The notes under the pieces were generated by a model, which made no database searches, had not been told where the DNA came from, and saw only the letters and a program-made list of their open reading frames with translations. From Planctomycetota bacterium (GTDB lineage: Bacteria; Planctomycetota; PUPC01; DSUN01), in contig DAOOIT010000012.1 of NCBI GenBank assembly GCA_035384565.1, forward strand, positions 54,649 through 118,648: a stretch of DNA of 64,000 nucleotides, given 5' to 3'. This document shows, piece after piece, positions 6,757 through 15,757 of this stretch; position 1 is the first letter of the stretch, and each line of letters opens with the position of its first letter. Both the position numbers and the translations under genes were made by a program.

Positions 6757-9700
6757 TCAATGCGTTTCTTTCTCGGGAATGGGCAGCGAGAGCGTGAAGG
6801 AGCTGCCCGCGCCCGGTGCGCTGTCAACCAGGATCTCTCCGCCATGGTCGTGGATGATCTTCTGGCTGACGGAGAGCCCCAGCCCTGTGCCGCCGACTTT
6901 GGTGGTGAAGAACGGCTGGAACAGGTTCTCGCGGACGCTCTCGGACATGCCTTGTCCTGTGTCCGTAAGCACCACCTCAACCCGGTCCGCGAGGGCTCGG
7001 GTGGTGATGGTGAGTTCTCCGCCGTTGGGCATGGATTCGATGGCGTTCTGGCAGAGGTTGAGCAGCACCTGGCGGATCTGCTCCGGGTCGAAGCGCAGGA
7101 GCGGGCAGTTGGGGTCGAGCTTCTTGTGCACGACGATGTGGCGTTCGGCGAACACGTTCTCGTGGAAGGAGCAGAGGGCCTCGACCGACTCGTTGAGGTC
7201 GCGTTCGCGGAGGACCGGGGTGCCGGGCTTCGAGAAGTTCATCACATTGGCCAGGATTTGCTCCAGGCGTTCCACCTCTTCGAGGATGATTCGCGCGTTG
7301 CGTTCGACTTTGGGTGCGTTGGTGGTGGCTCGGAGGATCGCGCGGGAGAAGCCGCCGATGGTGGCCAGGGGATTGCGGATCTCGTGGGCCACGTGGGCGG
7401 CCAGCCTGCCGACGACCGCGAGGCGCTCGGAGCGGACGAGGCGGTCGCGCGTCTCCTCGAGTTCGGCGACTTTCTCCTCCAGGCGTTTGTAGGCGGTGGC
7501 CGCCGCGATGGCCAGGCCGGCATGGTTGGCGAAGGTCTGAAGCATTTCGACCTCGCGCTCGCCGATGGGATGGTCGGTGAAGGCGTTGTCGGCAATGATG
7601 ACGCCCAACGCGTCGTCGCGCGCGATCAGGGGCACGCAGACACACTGCCGCGCCCAGAGAAGCGACCGCAGGGAGGGGCTCACCCCGAGGTCGGCGTTGG
7701 CCACCAGGAGCGGGCGCTGCTCCACGAGGGCGCGCACGGGCACCTGCTGGGTGTCGGAGAGCGGCATGTGAATCTGGCGGGCCAGATAGCGCATGGCGTT
7801 CCCCTCCGCTGTCCTCGCCGCGTCCACCGTCGCCAGCAGATCGTCGAGCGTCTGCGCCCGCTGGGAGAGTTCGCGCCAGATTCTCGATGCCTCCTCGTGA
7901 GAAGTCGGCCCGACGCCCAGTTGGCCCTCGAGCAGGGTGCGGTCCTCATTCACCAGGAGCAGGAACGCTCGGTTGAAGCCCAGGCCAGGGCCCGCCGTGA
8001 CGCAGACGAGCACCATGTGAAGGAGGCGGTCCAGCTCCACAACGCCCTGCATGACCTGGCTCAGCTTGTGGAGGAGGGCGAGGCGCTCGATGTTCTGCAC
8101 GTGCTCGGTCACATCGGAGGCGAGCATCAGAATCTGGGTGACGTTGCCGGCGGCGTCGCGGATCGGGGCGAAGATGTTCTGGAAGTGACGCGTGCCGAGG
8201 CGCTCGCTGTGTCTGCATTGGGTGTCGGACTGTGCTTCACCGGTCGTGAACGTCAGCAGCGCTCGGCAGTTGGGGCAGGGGAGCTGCTGGCTCGAGTGGA
8301 GAATGTGGCATTTCTGGCCCACGAGGGAGCTGTCGTTGCCGAACCAGCGGTTGATGGTCTTGTTGCACCACGCGATGGTGAGGTCGGGGTCGATCAGGGC
8401 GAGGCCCGCCCCCATGGCCGAAACGACGTCGTCCAGCTTCTGCTTCTCACGCAGGAGGGCCTCTTGCGCGAGGCGGCGGTCGGTGATGTCGTTGATGAAC
8501 ACCAGCGCTCGCCGTTGGGCGCGCCGGGCGACAGGGCTGAGATGAATGTCCGCGATGCACCTGCCACGGGGCAGTGCGATGGGGACGGCGGGGAAGGTCC
8601 GCGGCCCCTCGCCGTCAATGAGGGCCTCGATGGCCCGATGCAGCGACGGGGCGAAGGTGGGGTCGAACTCGAGGAAGTGGTCGAGACTCTGGCCGATCAA
8701 CTCCTCGCGCGGGTGCTGCACTAGCTGGCTGGCGGCGGCGTTGGCGGCCACGATGGTGCGAACGCGATCTACGACCAGCACTGAGGAAGGGATGGCGGCC
8801 AGGATGCTCTCGTCGAGCTCTTTGAGATAGCGCATCTCGTCGTACAGGCGGACGTTCTCGATCGCTTGCGCCACCTGGTCGGCAAGGGTCTCGAGCGCCG
8901 TCGCGTCCGTGAGATCGAAGGCTCCCTGTTCCGTGCACTCGATGTTGATGACCCCGACGACGTCCCCCGCGATCTTGATGGGGACGACGAGTTCCGAGCG
9001 CGACGAGCGCTCGCCCTCGAAGGCCAGGATATAGTGGGGGTCGCGGGTGACATCGTCGGCGAGCAGTGTCTCGCCGGTCTTGGCCGCCCAGCCGACCATG
9101 CCGACGCCGATGGCTTGGCGATAGCCGATGACCGAGGCCGCCTTATAGGCGCCCGCTTGGGCGCGCAAGACGACCTCGTTGGCCGGCCGGTCCACCAGGA
9201 AAATCGAAACATCGTAGTAGGCGAACTGCTGCTGGATCAGCACCGCGGTCTCGGCCAGCAGGGCGTCGAGGTCCAGAATACTGAGGGCGCGCCGCGCCAC
9301 CTGATTAATGATGGCGAGGTGATGCGACCGCTTGCGCTCGGCGTCGAAGAGCTTGCCGCGGTCAATGGCCACCGTCACCTGCTCGGCGATGCTGGCCAGA
9401 AGCTCGATGTCGGTGGCGGTAAAGGGGTCGAGTGTTCGGCGCGCAAAAGCAAGGGCGCCCAGGACGCGCTGGCTCGAAACCAGGGGCAGTGCGAGGCAGG
9501 AGATCACGCCCTCCTCGACGAGCGGGAGGTCGCCCGGAAAGCGAGACTCAACGCGCAGGTCCGCGATGGCCAGGGGCTGGCGGCTCTGAACAACCTCGCC
9601 CAGCACGTGACCCTCGAGGTCTATGAGCGCTCCGCTGGAGCGCGTGGTGCCCGGGTGCGAGACGGGAACCAGGAGCCTGAGATGGCGCCCGGCTTCGTCA

Positions 9701-9846
9701 AGGAGGCCCAGGACGAGGCGGTCGAAGGCCGTGAGGCGGCGGACCTCCTTGGCGATCACGTCCAGGATGTCATTGAGCTCGACCGTGGCATTGATGCTCT
9801 TCGAGATCTCGAAGATGCTGCTCAGCCACTCGCGGGTCATCGCCAT
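6757..9846 (-). CDS. Multi-sensor histidine kinase (GAF-GAF-PAS-PAS-GAF-HisKA-HATPase)
   Basis: 1029 aa with no membrane segments, so cytoplasmic. Domains in order: GAF (about 10-175), GAF (190-345), PAS (350-465), PAS (465-590), GAF (600-780), HisKA with H-box AAHVAHEIRNPLAT (about 800-860), HATPase_c with N-box LNLCQNAIESM and G-boxes DTGQGMSE and GGTGLGLSVSQ. The second PAS carries a Cys cluster (QKCHILHSS, then PCPNC), seen in some redox or metal-sensing PAS domains. AGGAGG lies before the start. It sits between glgA and the CheY-like regulator in the glycogen operon, so it probably reads an internal metabolic or redox cue. The ligand is unknown. Confidence 0.92.
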   Translation of the reverse strand: MAMTREWLSSIFEISKSINATVELNDILDVIAKEVRRLTAFDRLVLGLLDEAGRHLRLLVPVSHPGTTRSSGALIDLEGHVLGEVVQSRQPLAIADLRVESRFPGDLPLVEEGVISCLALPLVSSQRVLGALAFARRTLDPFTATDIELLASIAEQVTVAIDRGKLFDAERKRSHHLAIINQVARRALSILDLDALLAETAVLIQQQFAYYDVSIFLVDRPANEVVLRAQAGAYKAASVIGYRQAIGVGMVGWAAKTGETLLADDVTRDPHYILAFEGERSSRSELVVPIKIAGDVVGVINIECTEQGAFDLTDATALETLADQVAQAIENVRLYDEMRYLKELDESILAAIPSSVLVVDRVRTIVAANAAASQLVQHPREELIGQSLDHFLEFDPTFAPSLHRAIEALIDGEGPRTFPAVPIALPRGRCIADIHLSPVARRAQRRALVFINDITDRRLAQEALLREKQKLDDVVSAMGAGLALIDPDLTIAWCNKTINRWFGNDSSLVGQKCHILHSSQQLPCPNCRALLTFTTGEAQSDTQCRHSERLGTRHFQNIFAPIRDAAGNVTQILMLASDVTEHVQNIERLALLHKLSQVMQGVVELDRLLHMVLVCVTAGPGLGFNRAFLLLVNEDRTLLEGQLGVGPTSHEEASRIWRELSQRAQTLDDLLATVDAARTAEGNAMRYLARQIHMPLSDTQQVPVRALVEQRPLLVANADLGVSPSLRSLLWARQCVCVPLIARDDALGVIIADNAFTDHPIGEREVEMLQTFANHAGLAIAAATAYKRLEEKVAELEETRDRLVRSERLAVVGRLAAHVAHEIRNPLATIGGFSRAILRATTNAPKVERNARIILEEVERLEQILANVMNFSKPGTPVLRERDLNESVEALCSFHENVFAERHIVVHKKLDPNCPLLRFDPEQIRQVLLNLCQNAIESMPNGGELTITTRALADRVEVVLTDTGQGMSESVRENLFQPFFTTKVGGTGLGLSVSQKIIHDHGGEILVDSAPGAGSSFTLSLPIPEKETH

Positions 9847-9876
9847 ATTCCGCCCTCCTCCTGGGAGGTGGAGGGA

Positions 9877-11334
9877 TCAGGAGTGGACCTTCAGGTAGAG
9901 GGCCTGGTACTCCCGGGCGCTCTTGTTCCACGACCAGTCCTGCCGCATGCCCGTCTGGATGAGTCGGCGCCAGGCGCGCGGGTTGCTGTAGAGCCGCAGG
10001 GCGCGCCGCACGGCATGCAAGAGGGCAGGGGCGGCATAGGTCTCGAAGCTGAAGCCATTGGCCGTGCCCTTGGCCAGGCTGGTCGGAGTGCAGTTCGTGA
10101 TCGTGTCGGCGAGGCCCCCGGTCTTGCGCACGATGGGGGCCGTGCCATATCTGAGGCTGTAGAGCTGGTTGAGCCCGCACGGTTCGTAGCGGGAGGGCAT
10201 GAGATACATGTCGCAGCCGGCCTCGATCTGGTGGGCCAGCTCGTTGCTGAAGGTCAGGTGCGCGGCAACGTGGCGCGGGTACCGCCTGGCGAAGTCGGCG
10301 AAGAGATCCTGGAGAGATTGCTTGCCCGTCCCCAGGAGTACGAACTGAGTGTCCAGCTCGACGAGGTTGGGGAGGATGGATGCGACCAGGTCCAGCCCCT
10401 TCTGTTCGTCGAGGCGCGACACGATGCCCAGGAGAGGCACATCGCGTGGCGGCAGGCCCGAGAGTTCCTGGACTTTGCGCTTGCACACCGCCTTGCCCGC
10501 GAGGTCGTCTGGGCTGTACGGGGCCGGCAGGTACGGGTCCGTCGCCGGGTCCCAGACGGTGTAGTCAATGCCGTTGATGATCCCGTGCAAGTGGGCTGAC
10601 CGGTCGGCGAGCACCCCCTCGAGGCCACAGCCATATTCCCTGGTCTGGATCTCCTTGGCGTAACGGCGGGAGACGGTGGTGAGCAGGTCGGCGGCAACGA
10701 GGCCGCCCTTGAGCAGGTTGAGCTTCCCGTAGAACTCGAGTTCCCGCCAGGTGAAGTGGGACCAGTCGAGGCCCGTGAGCGCGAATGCCTCGCGAGGGAA
10801 CACCCCCTGATAGGCCAGGTTATGGATCGTGAGGATTGAGTGAGAGTTGTGATAGAAGCGGTCGGCAGAGTGCGCGGCCCTCAGGTACACGGGCACGAGC
10901 GCCGCCTGCCAGTCGTTGCAGTGGTAGATGTCGGGCGCCCAGTTGAGCGCCCGTGTCGCCGCCAGCACGGCTCGCGAGAAGAAGATGAAGCGCTCGGCGT
11001 TGTCGGGGTAGTCGCCGGCGGGGGTGCCGTAGAGCTGCGGCCGATCGTAGAAGGGCGGGTGGTCCACCAGATAGACGGGGACGTCGCTCCCCGGCAGGGT
11101 GGTACGGAGCAGGGCTGCGGTATGGGTCTCGGCGCCCAGGGGGGCCGAGAGGCGCAGCCCCGTGTCGGCCACTCGATCCGCGAACTTCTGACGGGCCGAC
11201 TGGTAGTAGGGCATGATGACCGCGACGTCGTTGCCGAGCGCGCGGAGCGCACTGGGGATGGCTCCGGCGACGTCGGCCAGCCCGCCGGTCTTGGCGAAGG
11301 GGACGACCTCGGCGCTAACGAAGAGGATTCTCAC
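9877..11334 (-). CDS. glgA: Glycogen synthase (ADP-glucose type, GT5)
   Basis: 485 aa, standard length. It transfers glucose from ADP-glucose to the non-reducing end of alpha-1,4-glucan. The N-terminal ADP-glucose-binding motif is AKTGGLADVAG, and the C-terminal GT-B signature is PSRYEPCGLNQLYSLRYGT followed by a second KTGGLADTI. It starts at GTG (11334) after GGAGG at 5-nt spacing, and in-frame coding begins MRILFVSAEV as in other GlgA proteins. It lies 53 nt after the galT-like gene and 30 nt before the histidine kinase in the same transcription unit as glgC, its substrate supplier. Confidence 0.95.
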   Translation of the reverse strand: MRILFVSAEVVPFAKTGGLADVAGAIPSALRALGNDVAVIMPYYQSARQKFADRVADTGLRLSAPLGAETHTAALLRTTLPGSDVPVYLVDHPPFYDRPQLYGTPAGDYPDNAERFIFFSRAVLAATRALNWAPDIYHCNDWQAALVPVYLRAAHSADRFYHNSHSILTIHNLAYQGVFPREAFALTGLDWSHFTWRELEFYGKLNLLKGGLVAADLLTTVSRRYAKEIQTREYGCGLEGVLADRSAHLHGIINGIDYTVWDPATDPYLPAPYSPDDLAGKAVCKRKVQELSGLPPRDVPLLGIVSRLDEQKGLDLVASILPNLVELDTQFVLLGTGKQSLQDLFADFARRYPRHVAAHLTFSNELAHQIEAGCDMYLMPSRYEPCGLNQLYSLRYGTAPIVRKTGGLADTITNCTPTSLAKGTANGFSFETYAAPALLHAVRRALRLYSNPRAWRRLIQTGMRQDWSWNKSAREYQALYLKVHS

Positions 11335-11387
11335 GCTGGCCTCCGGGTTACTGGGATGCGTCGTGTGGACTCTGCCCTTCGGGGACG

Positions 11388-12386
11388 TCAGGGCTCGATG
11401 TTACGCAGGAACTCCGCCGCGGTCTCCGGTGGCACGGGGTTGATGTAGAAGCCCGTGCCCCACTCAAAACCCGCCACCTTGGTGAGCCGCGGGATGATCT
11501 CGATGTGCCAGTGGTAGTAATCAATGGCGCCTACATCGAAGGGCGAGGTGTGGATGATGTAATTGTACGCCGGCATGTTCAGCGCCTTCTCGATCTTGGC
11601 CAGCGTCATCCGCAGGCAGTACGCCAGTTCCTCAGTGCCGAGCTTGGCGATCTCCTCGTAGTGCGCCATGTGCTGTTTCGGGAGTATCCAGGTCTCGAAA
11701 GGAAACCGCGCGGCGTACGGCTCGTAGGCGAGGAACTTTTCGGTGTCGAGCACCACGCGGTCGCCATCCTCGAGCTCCTGGCTCACGATGTCGCAGAAGA
11801 TGCAGCGACCCCGGTAGTCGTAGAAGGCCCTGCCGCCGCGCATCTCGTCGGCCACGGTGCGAGGCACCGTGGGCAGCACGATGAGTTGCGAGTGGGTGTG
11901 CTCCAGCGAGGCGCCCGCCGTCTTGCCCACGTTCTTGAAGACCATGCCATACGTGAAGCGAACGTCGCGCTTGAGGTCCGCCAGGCGATCGCGGTAGGCC
12001 CACAACACGTCCTGGATCTGCGGCTGGCCGAGCGCGGTGAGGGTGGTGGCGTGCTGGGGCGTCTCGATGATCACCTCGTGCGCGCCCACCCCGTTCATCC
12101 GGTCATAGAGGCCCACGCCGCGCTTGTCGAGGTTGCCCTCGATCTGGAGGGCGGGGAATTTGTTGGGCACGACGCGCAGGCGCCAGCCGGGGCGGTTGGG
12201 CGCCGTTCCGGCCGCGCGGTAGGCGATGATCTCGGGAGGCGTCTTGTCTTCATTGCCCTCGCAGAAGGGGCAGAAGCTTGGTGCGGGCTCGGGGGGTTCG
12301 CCGTGGAAGTCCGTCGGGCGTTTCGCCCGCTCGGTGGCGATGATCACCCACCGGCCCATGATCGGATCCTTGCGAAGCTCTGGCAT
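11388..12386 (-). CDS. galT: GalT-family nucleotidylyltransferase (UDP-hexose or ADP-glucose)
   Basis: 332 aa. HIT-superfamily galactose-1-phosphate uridylyltransferase fold: RWVIIATERAKRP near the start, zinc pair CPFCEGNE, a second zinc region CIFCDI, and the catalytic HTHSQ (the histidine that carries the nucleotide). E. coli GalT reads HPHGQ; the HxHSQ form is also found in ADP-glucose phosphorylases. With glgA and glgC as neighbours and no galE or galK visible, an ADP-glucose substrate is a real alternative to UDP-galactose metabolism. The ATG at 12386 is chosen over GTG at 12395 because AAGGAG then sits at normal distance. Confidence 0.82.
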   Translation of the reverse strand: MPELRKDPIMGRWVIIATERAKRPTDFHGEPPEPAPSFCPFCEGNEDKTPPEIIAYRAAGTAPNRPGWRLRVVPNKFPALQIEGNLDKRGVGLYDRMNGVGAHEVIIETPQHATTLTALGQPQIQDVLWAYRDRLADLKRDVRFTYGMVFKNVGKTAGASLEHTHSQLIVLPTVPRTVADEMRGGRAFYDYRGRCIFCDIVSQELEDGDRVVLDTEKFLAYEPYAARFPFETWILPKQHMAHYEEIAKLGTEELAYCLRMTLAKIEKALNMPAYNYIIHTSPFDVGAIDYYHWHIEIIPRLTKVAGFEWGTGFYINPVPPETAAEFLRNIEP

Positions 12387-12441
12387 TCGCGCCACTCCTT
12401 TATCGTCGGGCGGCCTTCCGGAGGCGCGCTCTGACCCTGGC

Positions 12442-14607
12442 TCATGCCTGCCACATCTCTCGTTCGAAGTCTGGTGTCGGCACTTCGAACGCCAGCACGC
12501 CGGCTCGCGGCGCGCGCTCCACCAGGACGCCGTCGGACATCAGCCGCACGTGAAAACGCACCGGCTCGCGCGGCCGGAACCCGAGGGCGTCAAAGGGGCA
12601 GGCGACCTCGAGCACCTCGCGCTGCGCGGCGCGGCACTCTGGGGCGTCGTGTCCGTCGAGGCGGACTCGCAGGGGGGGTGACCCGAGGACGCCGACCTCG
12701 ACGTTCAGGTCCCGCGGCTCGCTGAAGCACAGGAGCACCCGCGCCGGCCCGTGGAGATTCTGCAGCAGATCGGCCACGAAGTCAAGGCGCAGGTAGAACT
12801 CGCGCTCGTCGAAGCCGAAATGGATGCGCTGGATGACGTCGGGGGTCCCCTTCTGCATCACGCCGAAGTCGTGAGTCCGCGTGTAGAGGCCCGCCCCAGC
12901 CCAGTCGAAGAAGCCCCCGCCGCTGCCGTCCACCGCTGGCCGAATGAATGCGGTCGGCTGCCTGAAGAGGAGGGCATGCGGCTGCGAGATCGGCTCTGCC
13001 AGCTCGTCGGGCACTCGCTCGCCGAGGAGCCGGTAGATGTTGGCGAGGTGCTGGCGGAAGAGGCGGTCGAACTCCGCGTCCTGAAGCGACGATCGATCGT
13101 CGCCGTACCACCAGAACCAGTCGCTGCCTTCGGCCACGTAGAGTTCCTCCCAGGCTGCCGCGAGGCCGGGCGTGTCGGGAGCTGCCGCGGAACGGGCGGC
13201 GAGAAAGTCGCGGGCCGCCGCCAGCAGTTCCCAGGCTCTGCGGTCCTCCGCGTGGCCGATCCAGACGCCGAAGTCGCTGTTGATCCACGAGCCGGGGAAC
13301 AGGCGGGGCAGAGTCGCACGCGGCGGGAGGGCCTCGAGAGCTTCAGAAACGGTGAGCGGCCGAATCCCGGGCGTGCCGCCCAGGAGAGAGTAGAGCTCGT
13401 GCAGGAAGTCCTCTCCACTGTTGCGGTAATACTCCCAGGCGTTCTCGCCATCCAGGATCACGGCCACCAGCGTGTCTTTGCCGTCCGCCGCCCTCCGGAT
13501 GGCCAGGAGGCGTCCGACGAAATCCCGCGCGGCTTCCTGAGGGGGCCGGTGATAGTACTGGAAGCCGATCAGGTCCGACAGCACGCGGTCGCGGAAGATG
13601 ATCGCGATGTCGGCGCCGCCGGCCGCAGTGCGGTACGGTTGGTAAAGCTGGGGCCATTCCGCCAGCAGGCCGCTCGAATCGCGGTGAAGGGCGCAACCGA
13701 GACTGCGACAGAGGATGCCCTCGTCCGTGGCGAGCCACTGAATGCCCGCCTCGCGGGCTAGCGGCGGCACCTCGGGGCTCACGGCGCCCTCGGACGGCCA
13801 CATTCCGCGCGGGGCCCCCCCGAAATGCGCCCTGTGCGCTTCCACCGCGCGCTTGACTTGAACCCGCGCATCCTCGGTGAAATCGGCCATCCGCCGCGGC
13901 AGGGTCAGCTTGGGGAGCGCTTCGCGCGCCGACTCCATCCGGCAGAGCAACGGCAGAATGGGGTGGTAGAACGGCGAGACCGTCAGTTCGGCGCTGCCGC
14001 GATCCTGAAGTGCGCGGTACATGGGCACAATCGCCGCCAGCACCTCGCGCTGTTTCGCGAGCATCGCTGCCTTGTCGTCTTCCGTGAAGTAGCGCCCCTT
14101 TGCCACGAGGGCGCGGAGAACCGGATCGTCGCGCAGCAACCGCGGGAAAAACCAGGCCAGCGTGGCCCACACTTGCAGGTCCAACAAGTCCCGCTGCGAG
14201 AACTCCGCCGCCACCTGCGACGCCATCTTCGTCGCGAAGCGGCGCTTCATCAACAGCTCGAAGTAGCGGGGGTGGGGACGGATCATCGTGTCGCGGTTGG
14301 CGTGGAAAAACTCGTTCAGCAGGAATTGCACCTCGGAGGGCGTGAGATCGGCGGCAGGCTTGGCCGTCAGCCGGAGGGCGCCCTCCTCGGCCGTGCCGGA
14401 CGCGTAGTCGTCAAGCTGGGCGATCAGGCTGGGAACCAGGTTGAACGTCAGGTGCACCTCGGGATGCTGCCGCGCAAGCCAGGCCATGCCGTAGTAGTCC
14501 TTGATGCCGTGCAGGCGGACCCAGGGCATGGCGTAAGGCCCTTCGGGGCCTTCCCTGTAGCAGGGCTGGTGATGGTGCCAGAGCAGGCAGAAGTAGAGGT
14601 CGCCCAT
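12442..14607 (-). CDS. GH57 glycoside hydrolase (alpha-amylase/glucanotransferase type)
   Basis: 721 aa. The GH57 family is shown by the N-terminal HHHQP motif, NLVPSLIAQL, MWPSEGAVS (holding the likely nucleophile Glu), WLATDEGIL, and the ILDGENAWEYY motif (likely acid/base Asp). The last 170 residues look like a beta-rich accessory domain. There is no signal peptide, so it acts on cytoplasmic glucan. It is the first gene of the glycogen operon and would degrade or remodel glycogen; branching enzyme activity is possible, since no GlgB is present here. It matches the broad COG1449-like type. The exact bond specificity cannot be read from the sequence. Confidence 0.88.
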   Translation of the reverse strand: MGDLYFCLLWHHHQPCYREGPEGPYAMPWVRLHGIKDYYGMAWLARQHPEVHLTFNLVPSLIAQLDDYASGTAEEGALRLTAKPAADLTPSEVQFLLNEFFHANRDTMIRPHPRYFELLMKRRFATKMASQVAAEFSQRDLLDLQVWATLAWFFPRLLRDDPVLRALVAKGRYFTEDDKAAMLAKQREVLAAIVPMYRALQDRGSAELTVSPFYHPILPLLCRMESAREALPKLTLPRRMADFTEDARVQVKRAVEAHRAHFGGAPRGMWPSEGAVSPEVPPLAREAGIQWLATDEGILCRSLGCALHRDSSGLLAEWPQLYQPYRTAAGGADIAIIFRDRVLSDLIGFQYYHRPPQEAARDFVGRLLAIRRAADGKDTLVAVILDGENAWEYYRNSGEDFLHELYSLLGGTPGIRPLTVSEALEALPPRATLPRLFPGSWINSDFGVWIGHAEDRRAWELLAAARDFLAARSAAAPDTPGLAAAWEELYVAEGSDWFWWYGDDRSSLQDAEFDRLFRQHLANIYRLLGERVPDELAEPISQPHALLFRQPTAFIRPAVDGSGGGFFDWAGAGLYTRTHDFGVMQKGTPDVIQRIHFGFDEREFYLRLDFVADLLQNLHGPARVLLCFSEPRDLNVEVGVLGSPPLRVRLDGHDAPECRAAQREVLEVACPFDALGFRPREPVRFHVRLMSDGVLVERAPRAGVLAFEVPTPDFEREMWQA

Positions 14608-14691
14608 GAGTTCTATATGACCGCCCAGCCTGTCGCCATAGCGTCGAAGCTGGTGGAGGGACGTGGAGCGGAGCGTTCAATCTATGCGTAT

Positions 14692-14720
14692 ACATTACCA
14701 GTACTTGCGCGGCGAGTCAA
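14692..14720 (-). promoter_or_regulatory. Promoter of the glycogen operon
   Basis: On the minus strand TTGACT (14720-14715), 17-bp spacer, TAATGT (14697-14692). Predicted start is about 14685, giving a leader near 78 nt before the GH57 gene. Confidence 0.55.
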
Positions 14721-14839
14721 GGAACCCGAACGCGGGGCATGGCCAGTGAGCCTGGCGCCAGCGCACCTACTCGTCGCCAGGCTCACGCAGATGAGGCACC
14801 CCGTTACCCTGCTGCCTCGTTCTCCTGCCGCCGGGAGAT

Positions 14840-15017
14840 GAGTAAGTAGGGCGCTTTGCCGATCCGGGCGGCTCTATGGCCTCTCCGCCCATACTTGCTC
14901 AAATCCCTCCCCCCCTCAGTTGAGCAAGTATGGCGCTTTGGCGATTCGGACGGCTCTACGGCCTTCCCGCCCATACGTGCTCAATTCCTCCCACCTCCAC
15001 GGTGAGCAAGTATGGCG
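14840..15017. repeat. 82-bp tandem repeat with inverted arms
   Basis: The start motif GAGCAAGTATGGCG (first copy degraded) recurs at 14840, 14922 and 15004, exactly 82 bp apart. The first 61 bp of copies 1 and 2 are about 85% identical. Each ends in CCCATACNTGCTC, the inverted partner of the next unit's start, so the right arm of one unit pairs with the left arm of the next across a pyrimidine-rich spacer. The third copy is truncated after about 14 bp. Confidence 0.8.
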
Positions 15018-15180
15018 TGGCGGCGCTCCGGGGAGGCGGTTGCAATGTCTGAAGTTGGGCTCTTCGGGGTTTGGCGATCTTGCCTCGCCTGGCCGGTGGA
15101 GGGTGTGGGCACGCCCTCTCCTGGCGGACCTGGGGGTTCCTGGGGAGGGCTGTGCCGAGTGGCTGGCGGGCGTCGCCTGT

Positions 15181-15224
15181 CCATGCTGTATCAACCCTGT
15201 GAGGGGGAGAGTGATACAGCATGG
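15181..15224. repeat. Perfect 13-bp inverted repeat
   Basis: CCATGCTGTATCA (15181-15193) and TGATACAGCATGG (15212-15224) around an 18-nt loop. No T-tract follows on either side, so it is not a classical intrinsic terminator. Confidence 0.8.
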
Positions 15225-15230
15225 GTAGAT

Positions 15231-15300
15231 GGGCGAGAATGGGCGATTCTCGCGGCTCCGGCCATATTCGCTCATCTGCGGGATGAGCAAGCATGTGAGC
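15231..15300. repeat. Diverged relative of the 82-bp repeat unit
   Basis: It contains GGGCGATTC, CGGCTC and GGCCATATTCGCTCAT followed by GATGAGCAAGCATG, in the same order as the unit at 14840-15017 but shorter. An extra 8-bp hairpin (GCGAGAAT/ATTCTCGC) lies at 15233-15253. Confidence 0.5.
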
Positions 15301-15613
15301 GGGAATGGCCGGAGGGCGTAAGGCGTTGCGGCATAGAGGGTTATGGCAAGGCCTCGCCACCGCAGCCCTCGTCCCGCGGTCCCCAGCGGCTGCCGCGTCG
15401 GGATCGCCAGACCCTGATGAGCCTGAAGTTGTTGAACGCAAGTCACTTGCGCACGGCTTCAGAGGACTGTCCATCAAACCCACCCCCGCCGGCTGCCAAT
15501 CCATGGCCTTTCCTGAATGTGGCATCCTCTCCGGTGTGATTCTAGACCCCCACAGAGGGCTGCGCTGAGTCGTTGCCATGCCTAGTTCAGACCTCCGCGT
15601 GCCCCCGAGGTCT

Positions 15614-15645
15614 CCCTCCCGAAGGTTTCAACACCTTCGGAAGGG
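15614..15645. repeat. Hairpin, 12 of 13 bp
   Basis: CCCTCCCGAAGGT (15614-15626) pairs with ACCTTCGGAAGGG (15633-15645) with one mismatch and a 6-nt loop. Confidence 0.7.
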
Positions 15646-15677
15646 TAACAGAAAAGACGAGCGCCGGGGGCCTTGCC

Positions 15678-15710
15678 AACCTCCCGCGGGTTCGCAACCC
15701 GCGGGAGGTT
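15678..15710. repeat. Perfect 15-bp inverted repeat, 3-nt loop
   Basis: AACCTCCCGCGGGTT (15678-15692), loop CGC, AACCCGCGGGAGGTT (15696-15710). It is one of the strongest hairpins in the window. It lies 170 nt beyond the stop of the methyltransferase gene and could end that operon's transcript. Confidence 0.8.
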
Positions 15711-15729
15711 CCCGCGCTGGGGGGTTAGG

Positions 15730-15757
15730 CTCCCGAACGTAGTGGAGCGCTCGGGAG
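15730..15757. repeat. Hairpin CTCCCGA/TCGGGAG
   Basis: 7-bp arms at 15730-15736 and 15751-15757 with a 14-nt loop, 20 bp from the preceding hairpin. Confidence 0.55.

Noticed and set aside
6733..8724. Long plus-strand frame opposite the histidine kinase
   Set aside because: The kinase on the minus strand has clear domains; the opposite frame is an antisense by-product of GC-rich codons. The same holds for long opposite frames at 8866-10599, 17396-18682, 53465-56047 and 58740-61196.
14840..15300. Repeat array considered as a CRISPR
   Set aside because: The full 82-bp unit is conserved with no variable spacers, there are too few copies, and no cas gene is in the window.
15305..15568. Small ORFs in the non-coding island
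   Set aside because: No family, no ribosome site and no codon pattern distinct from the surroundings.
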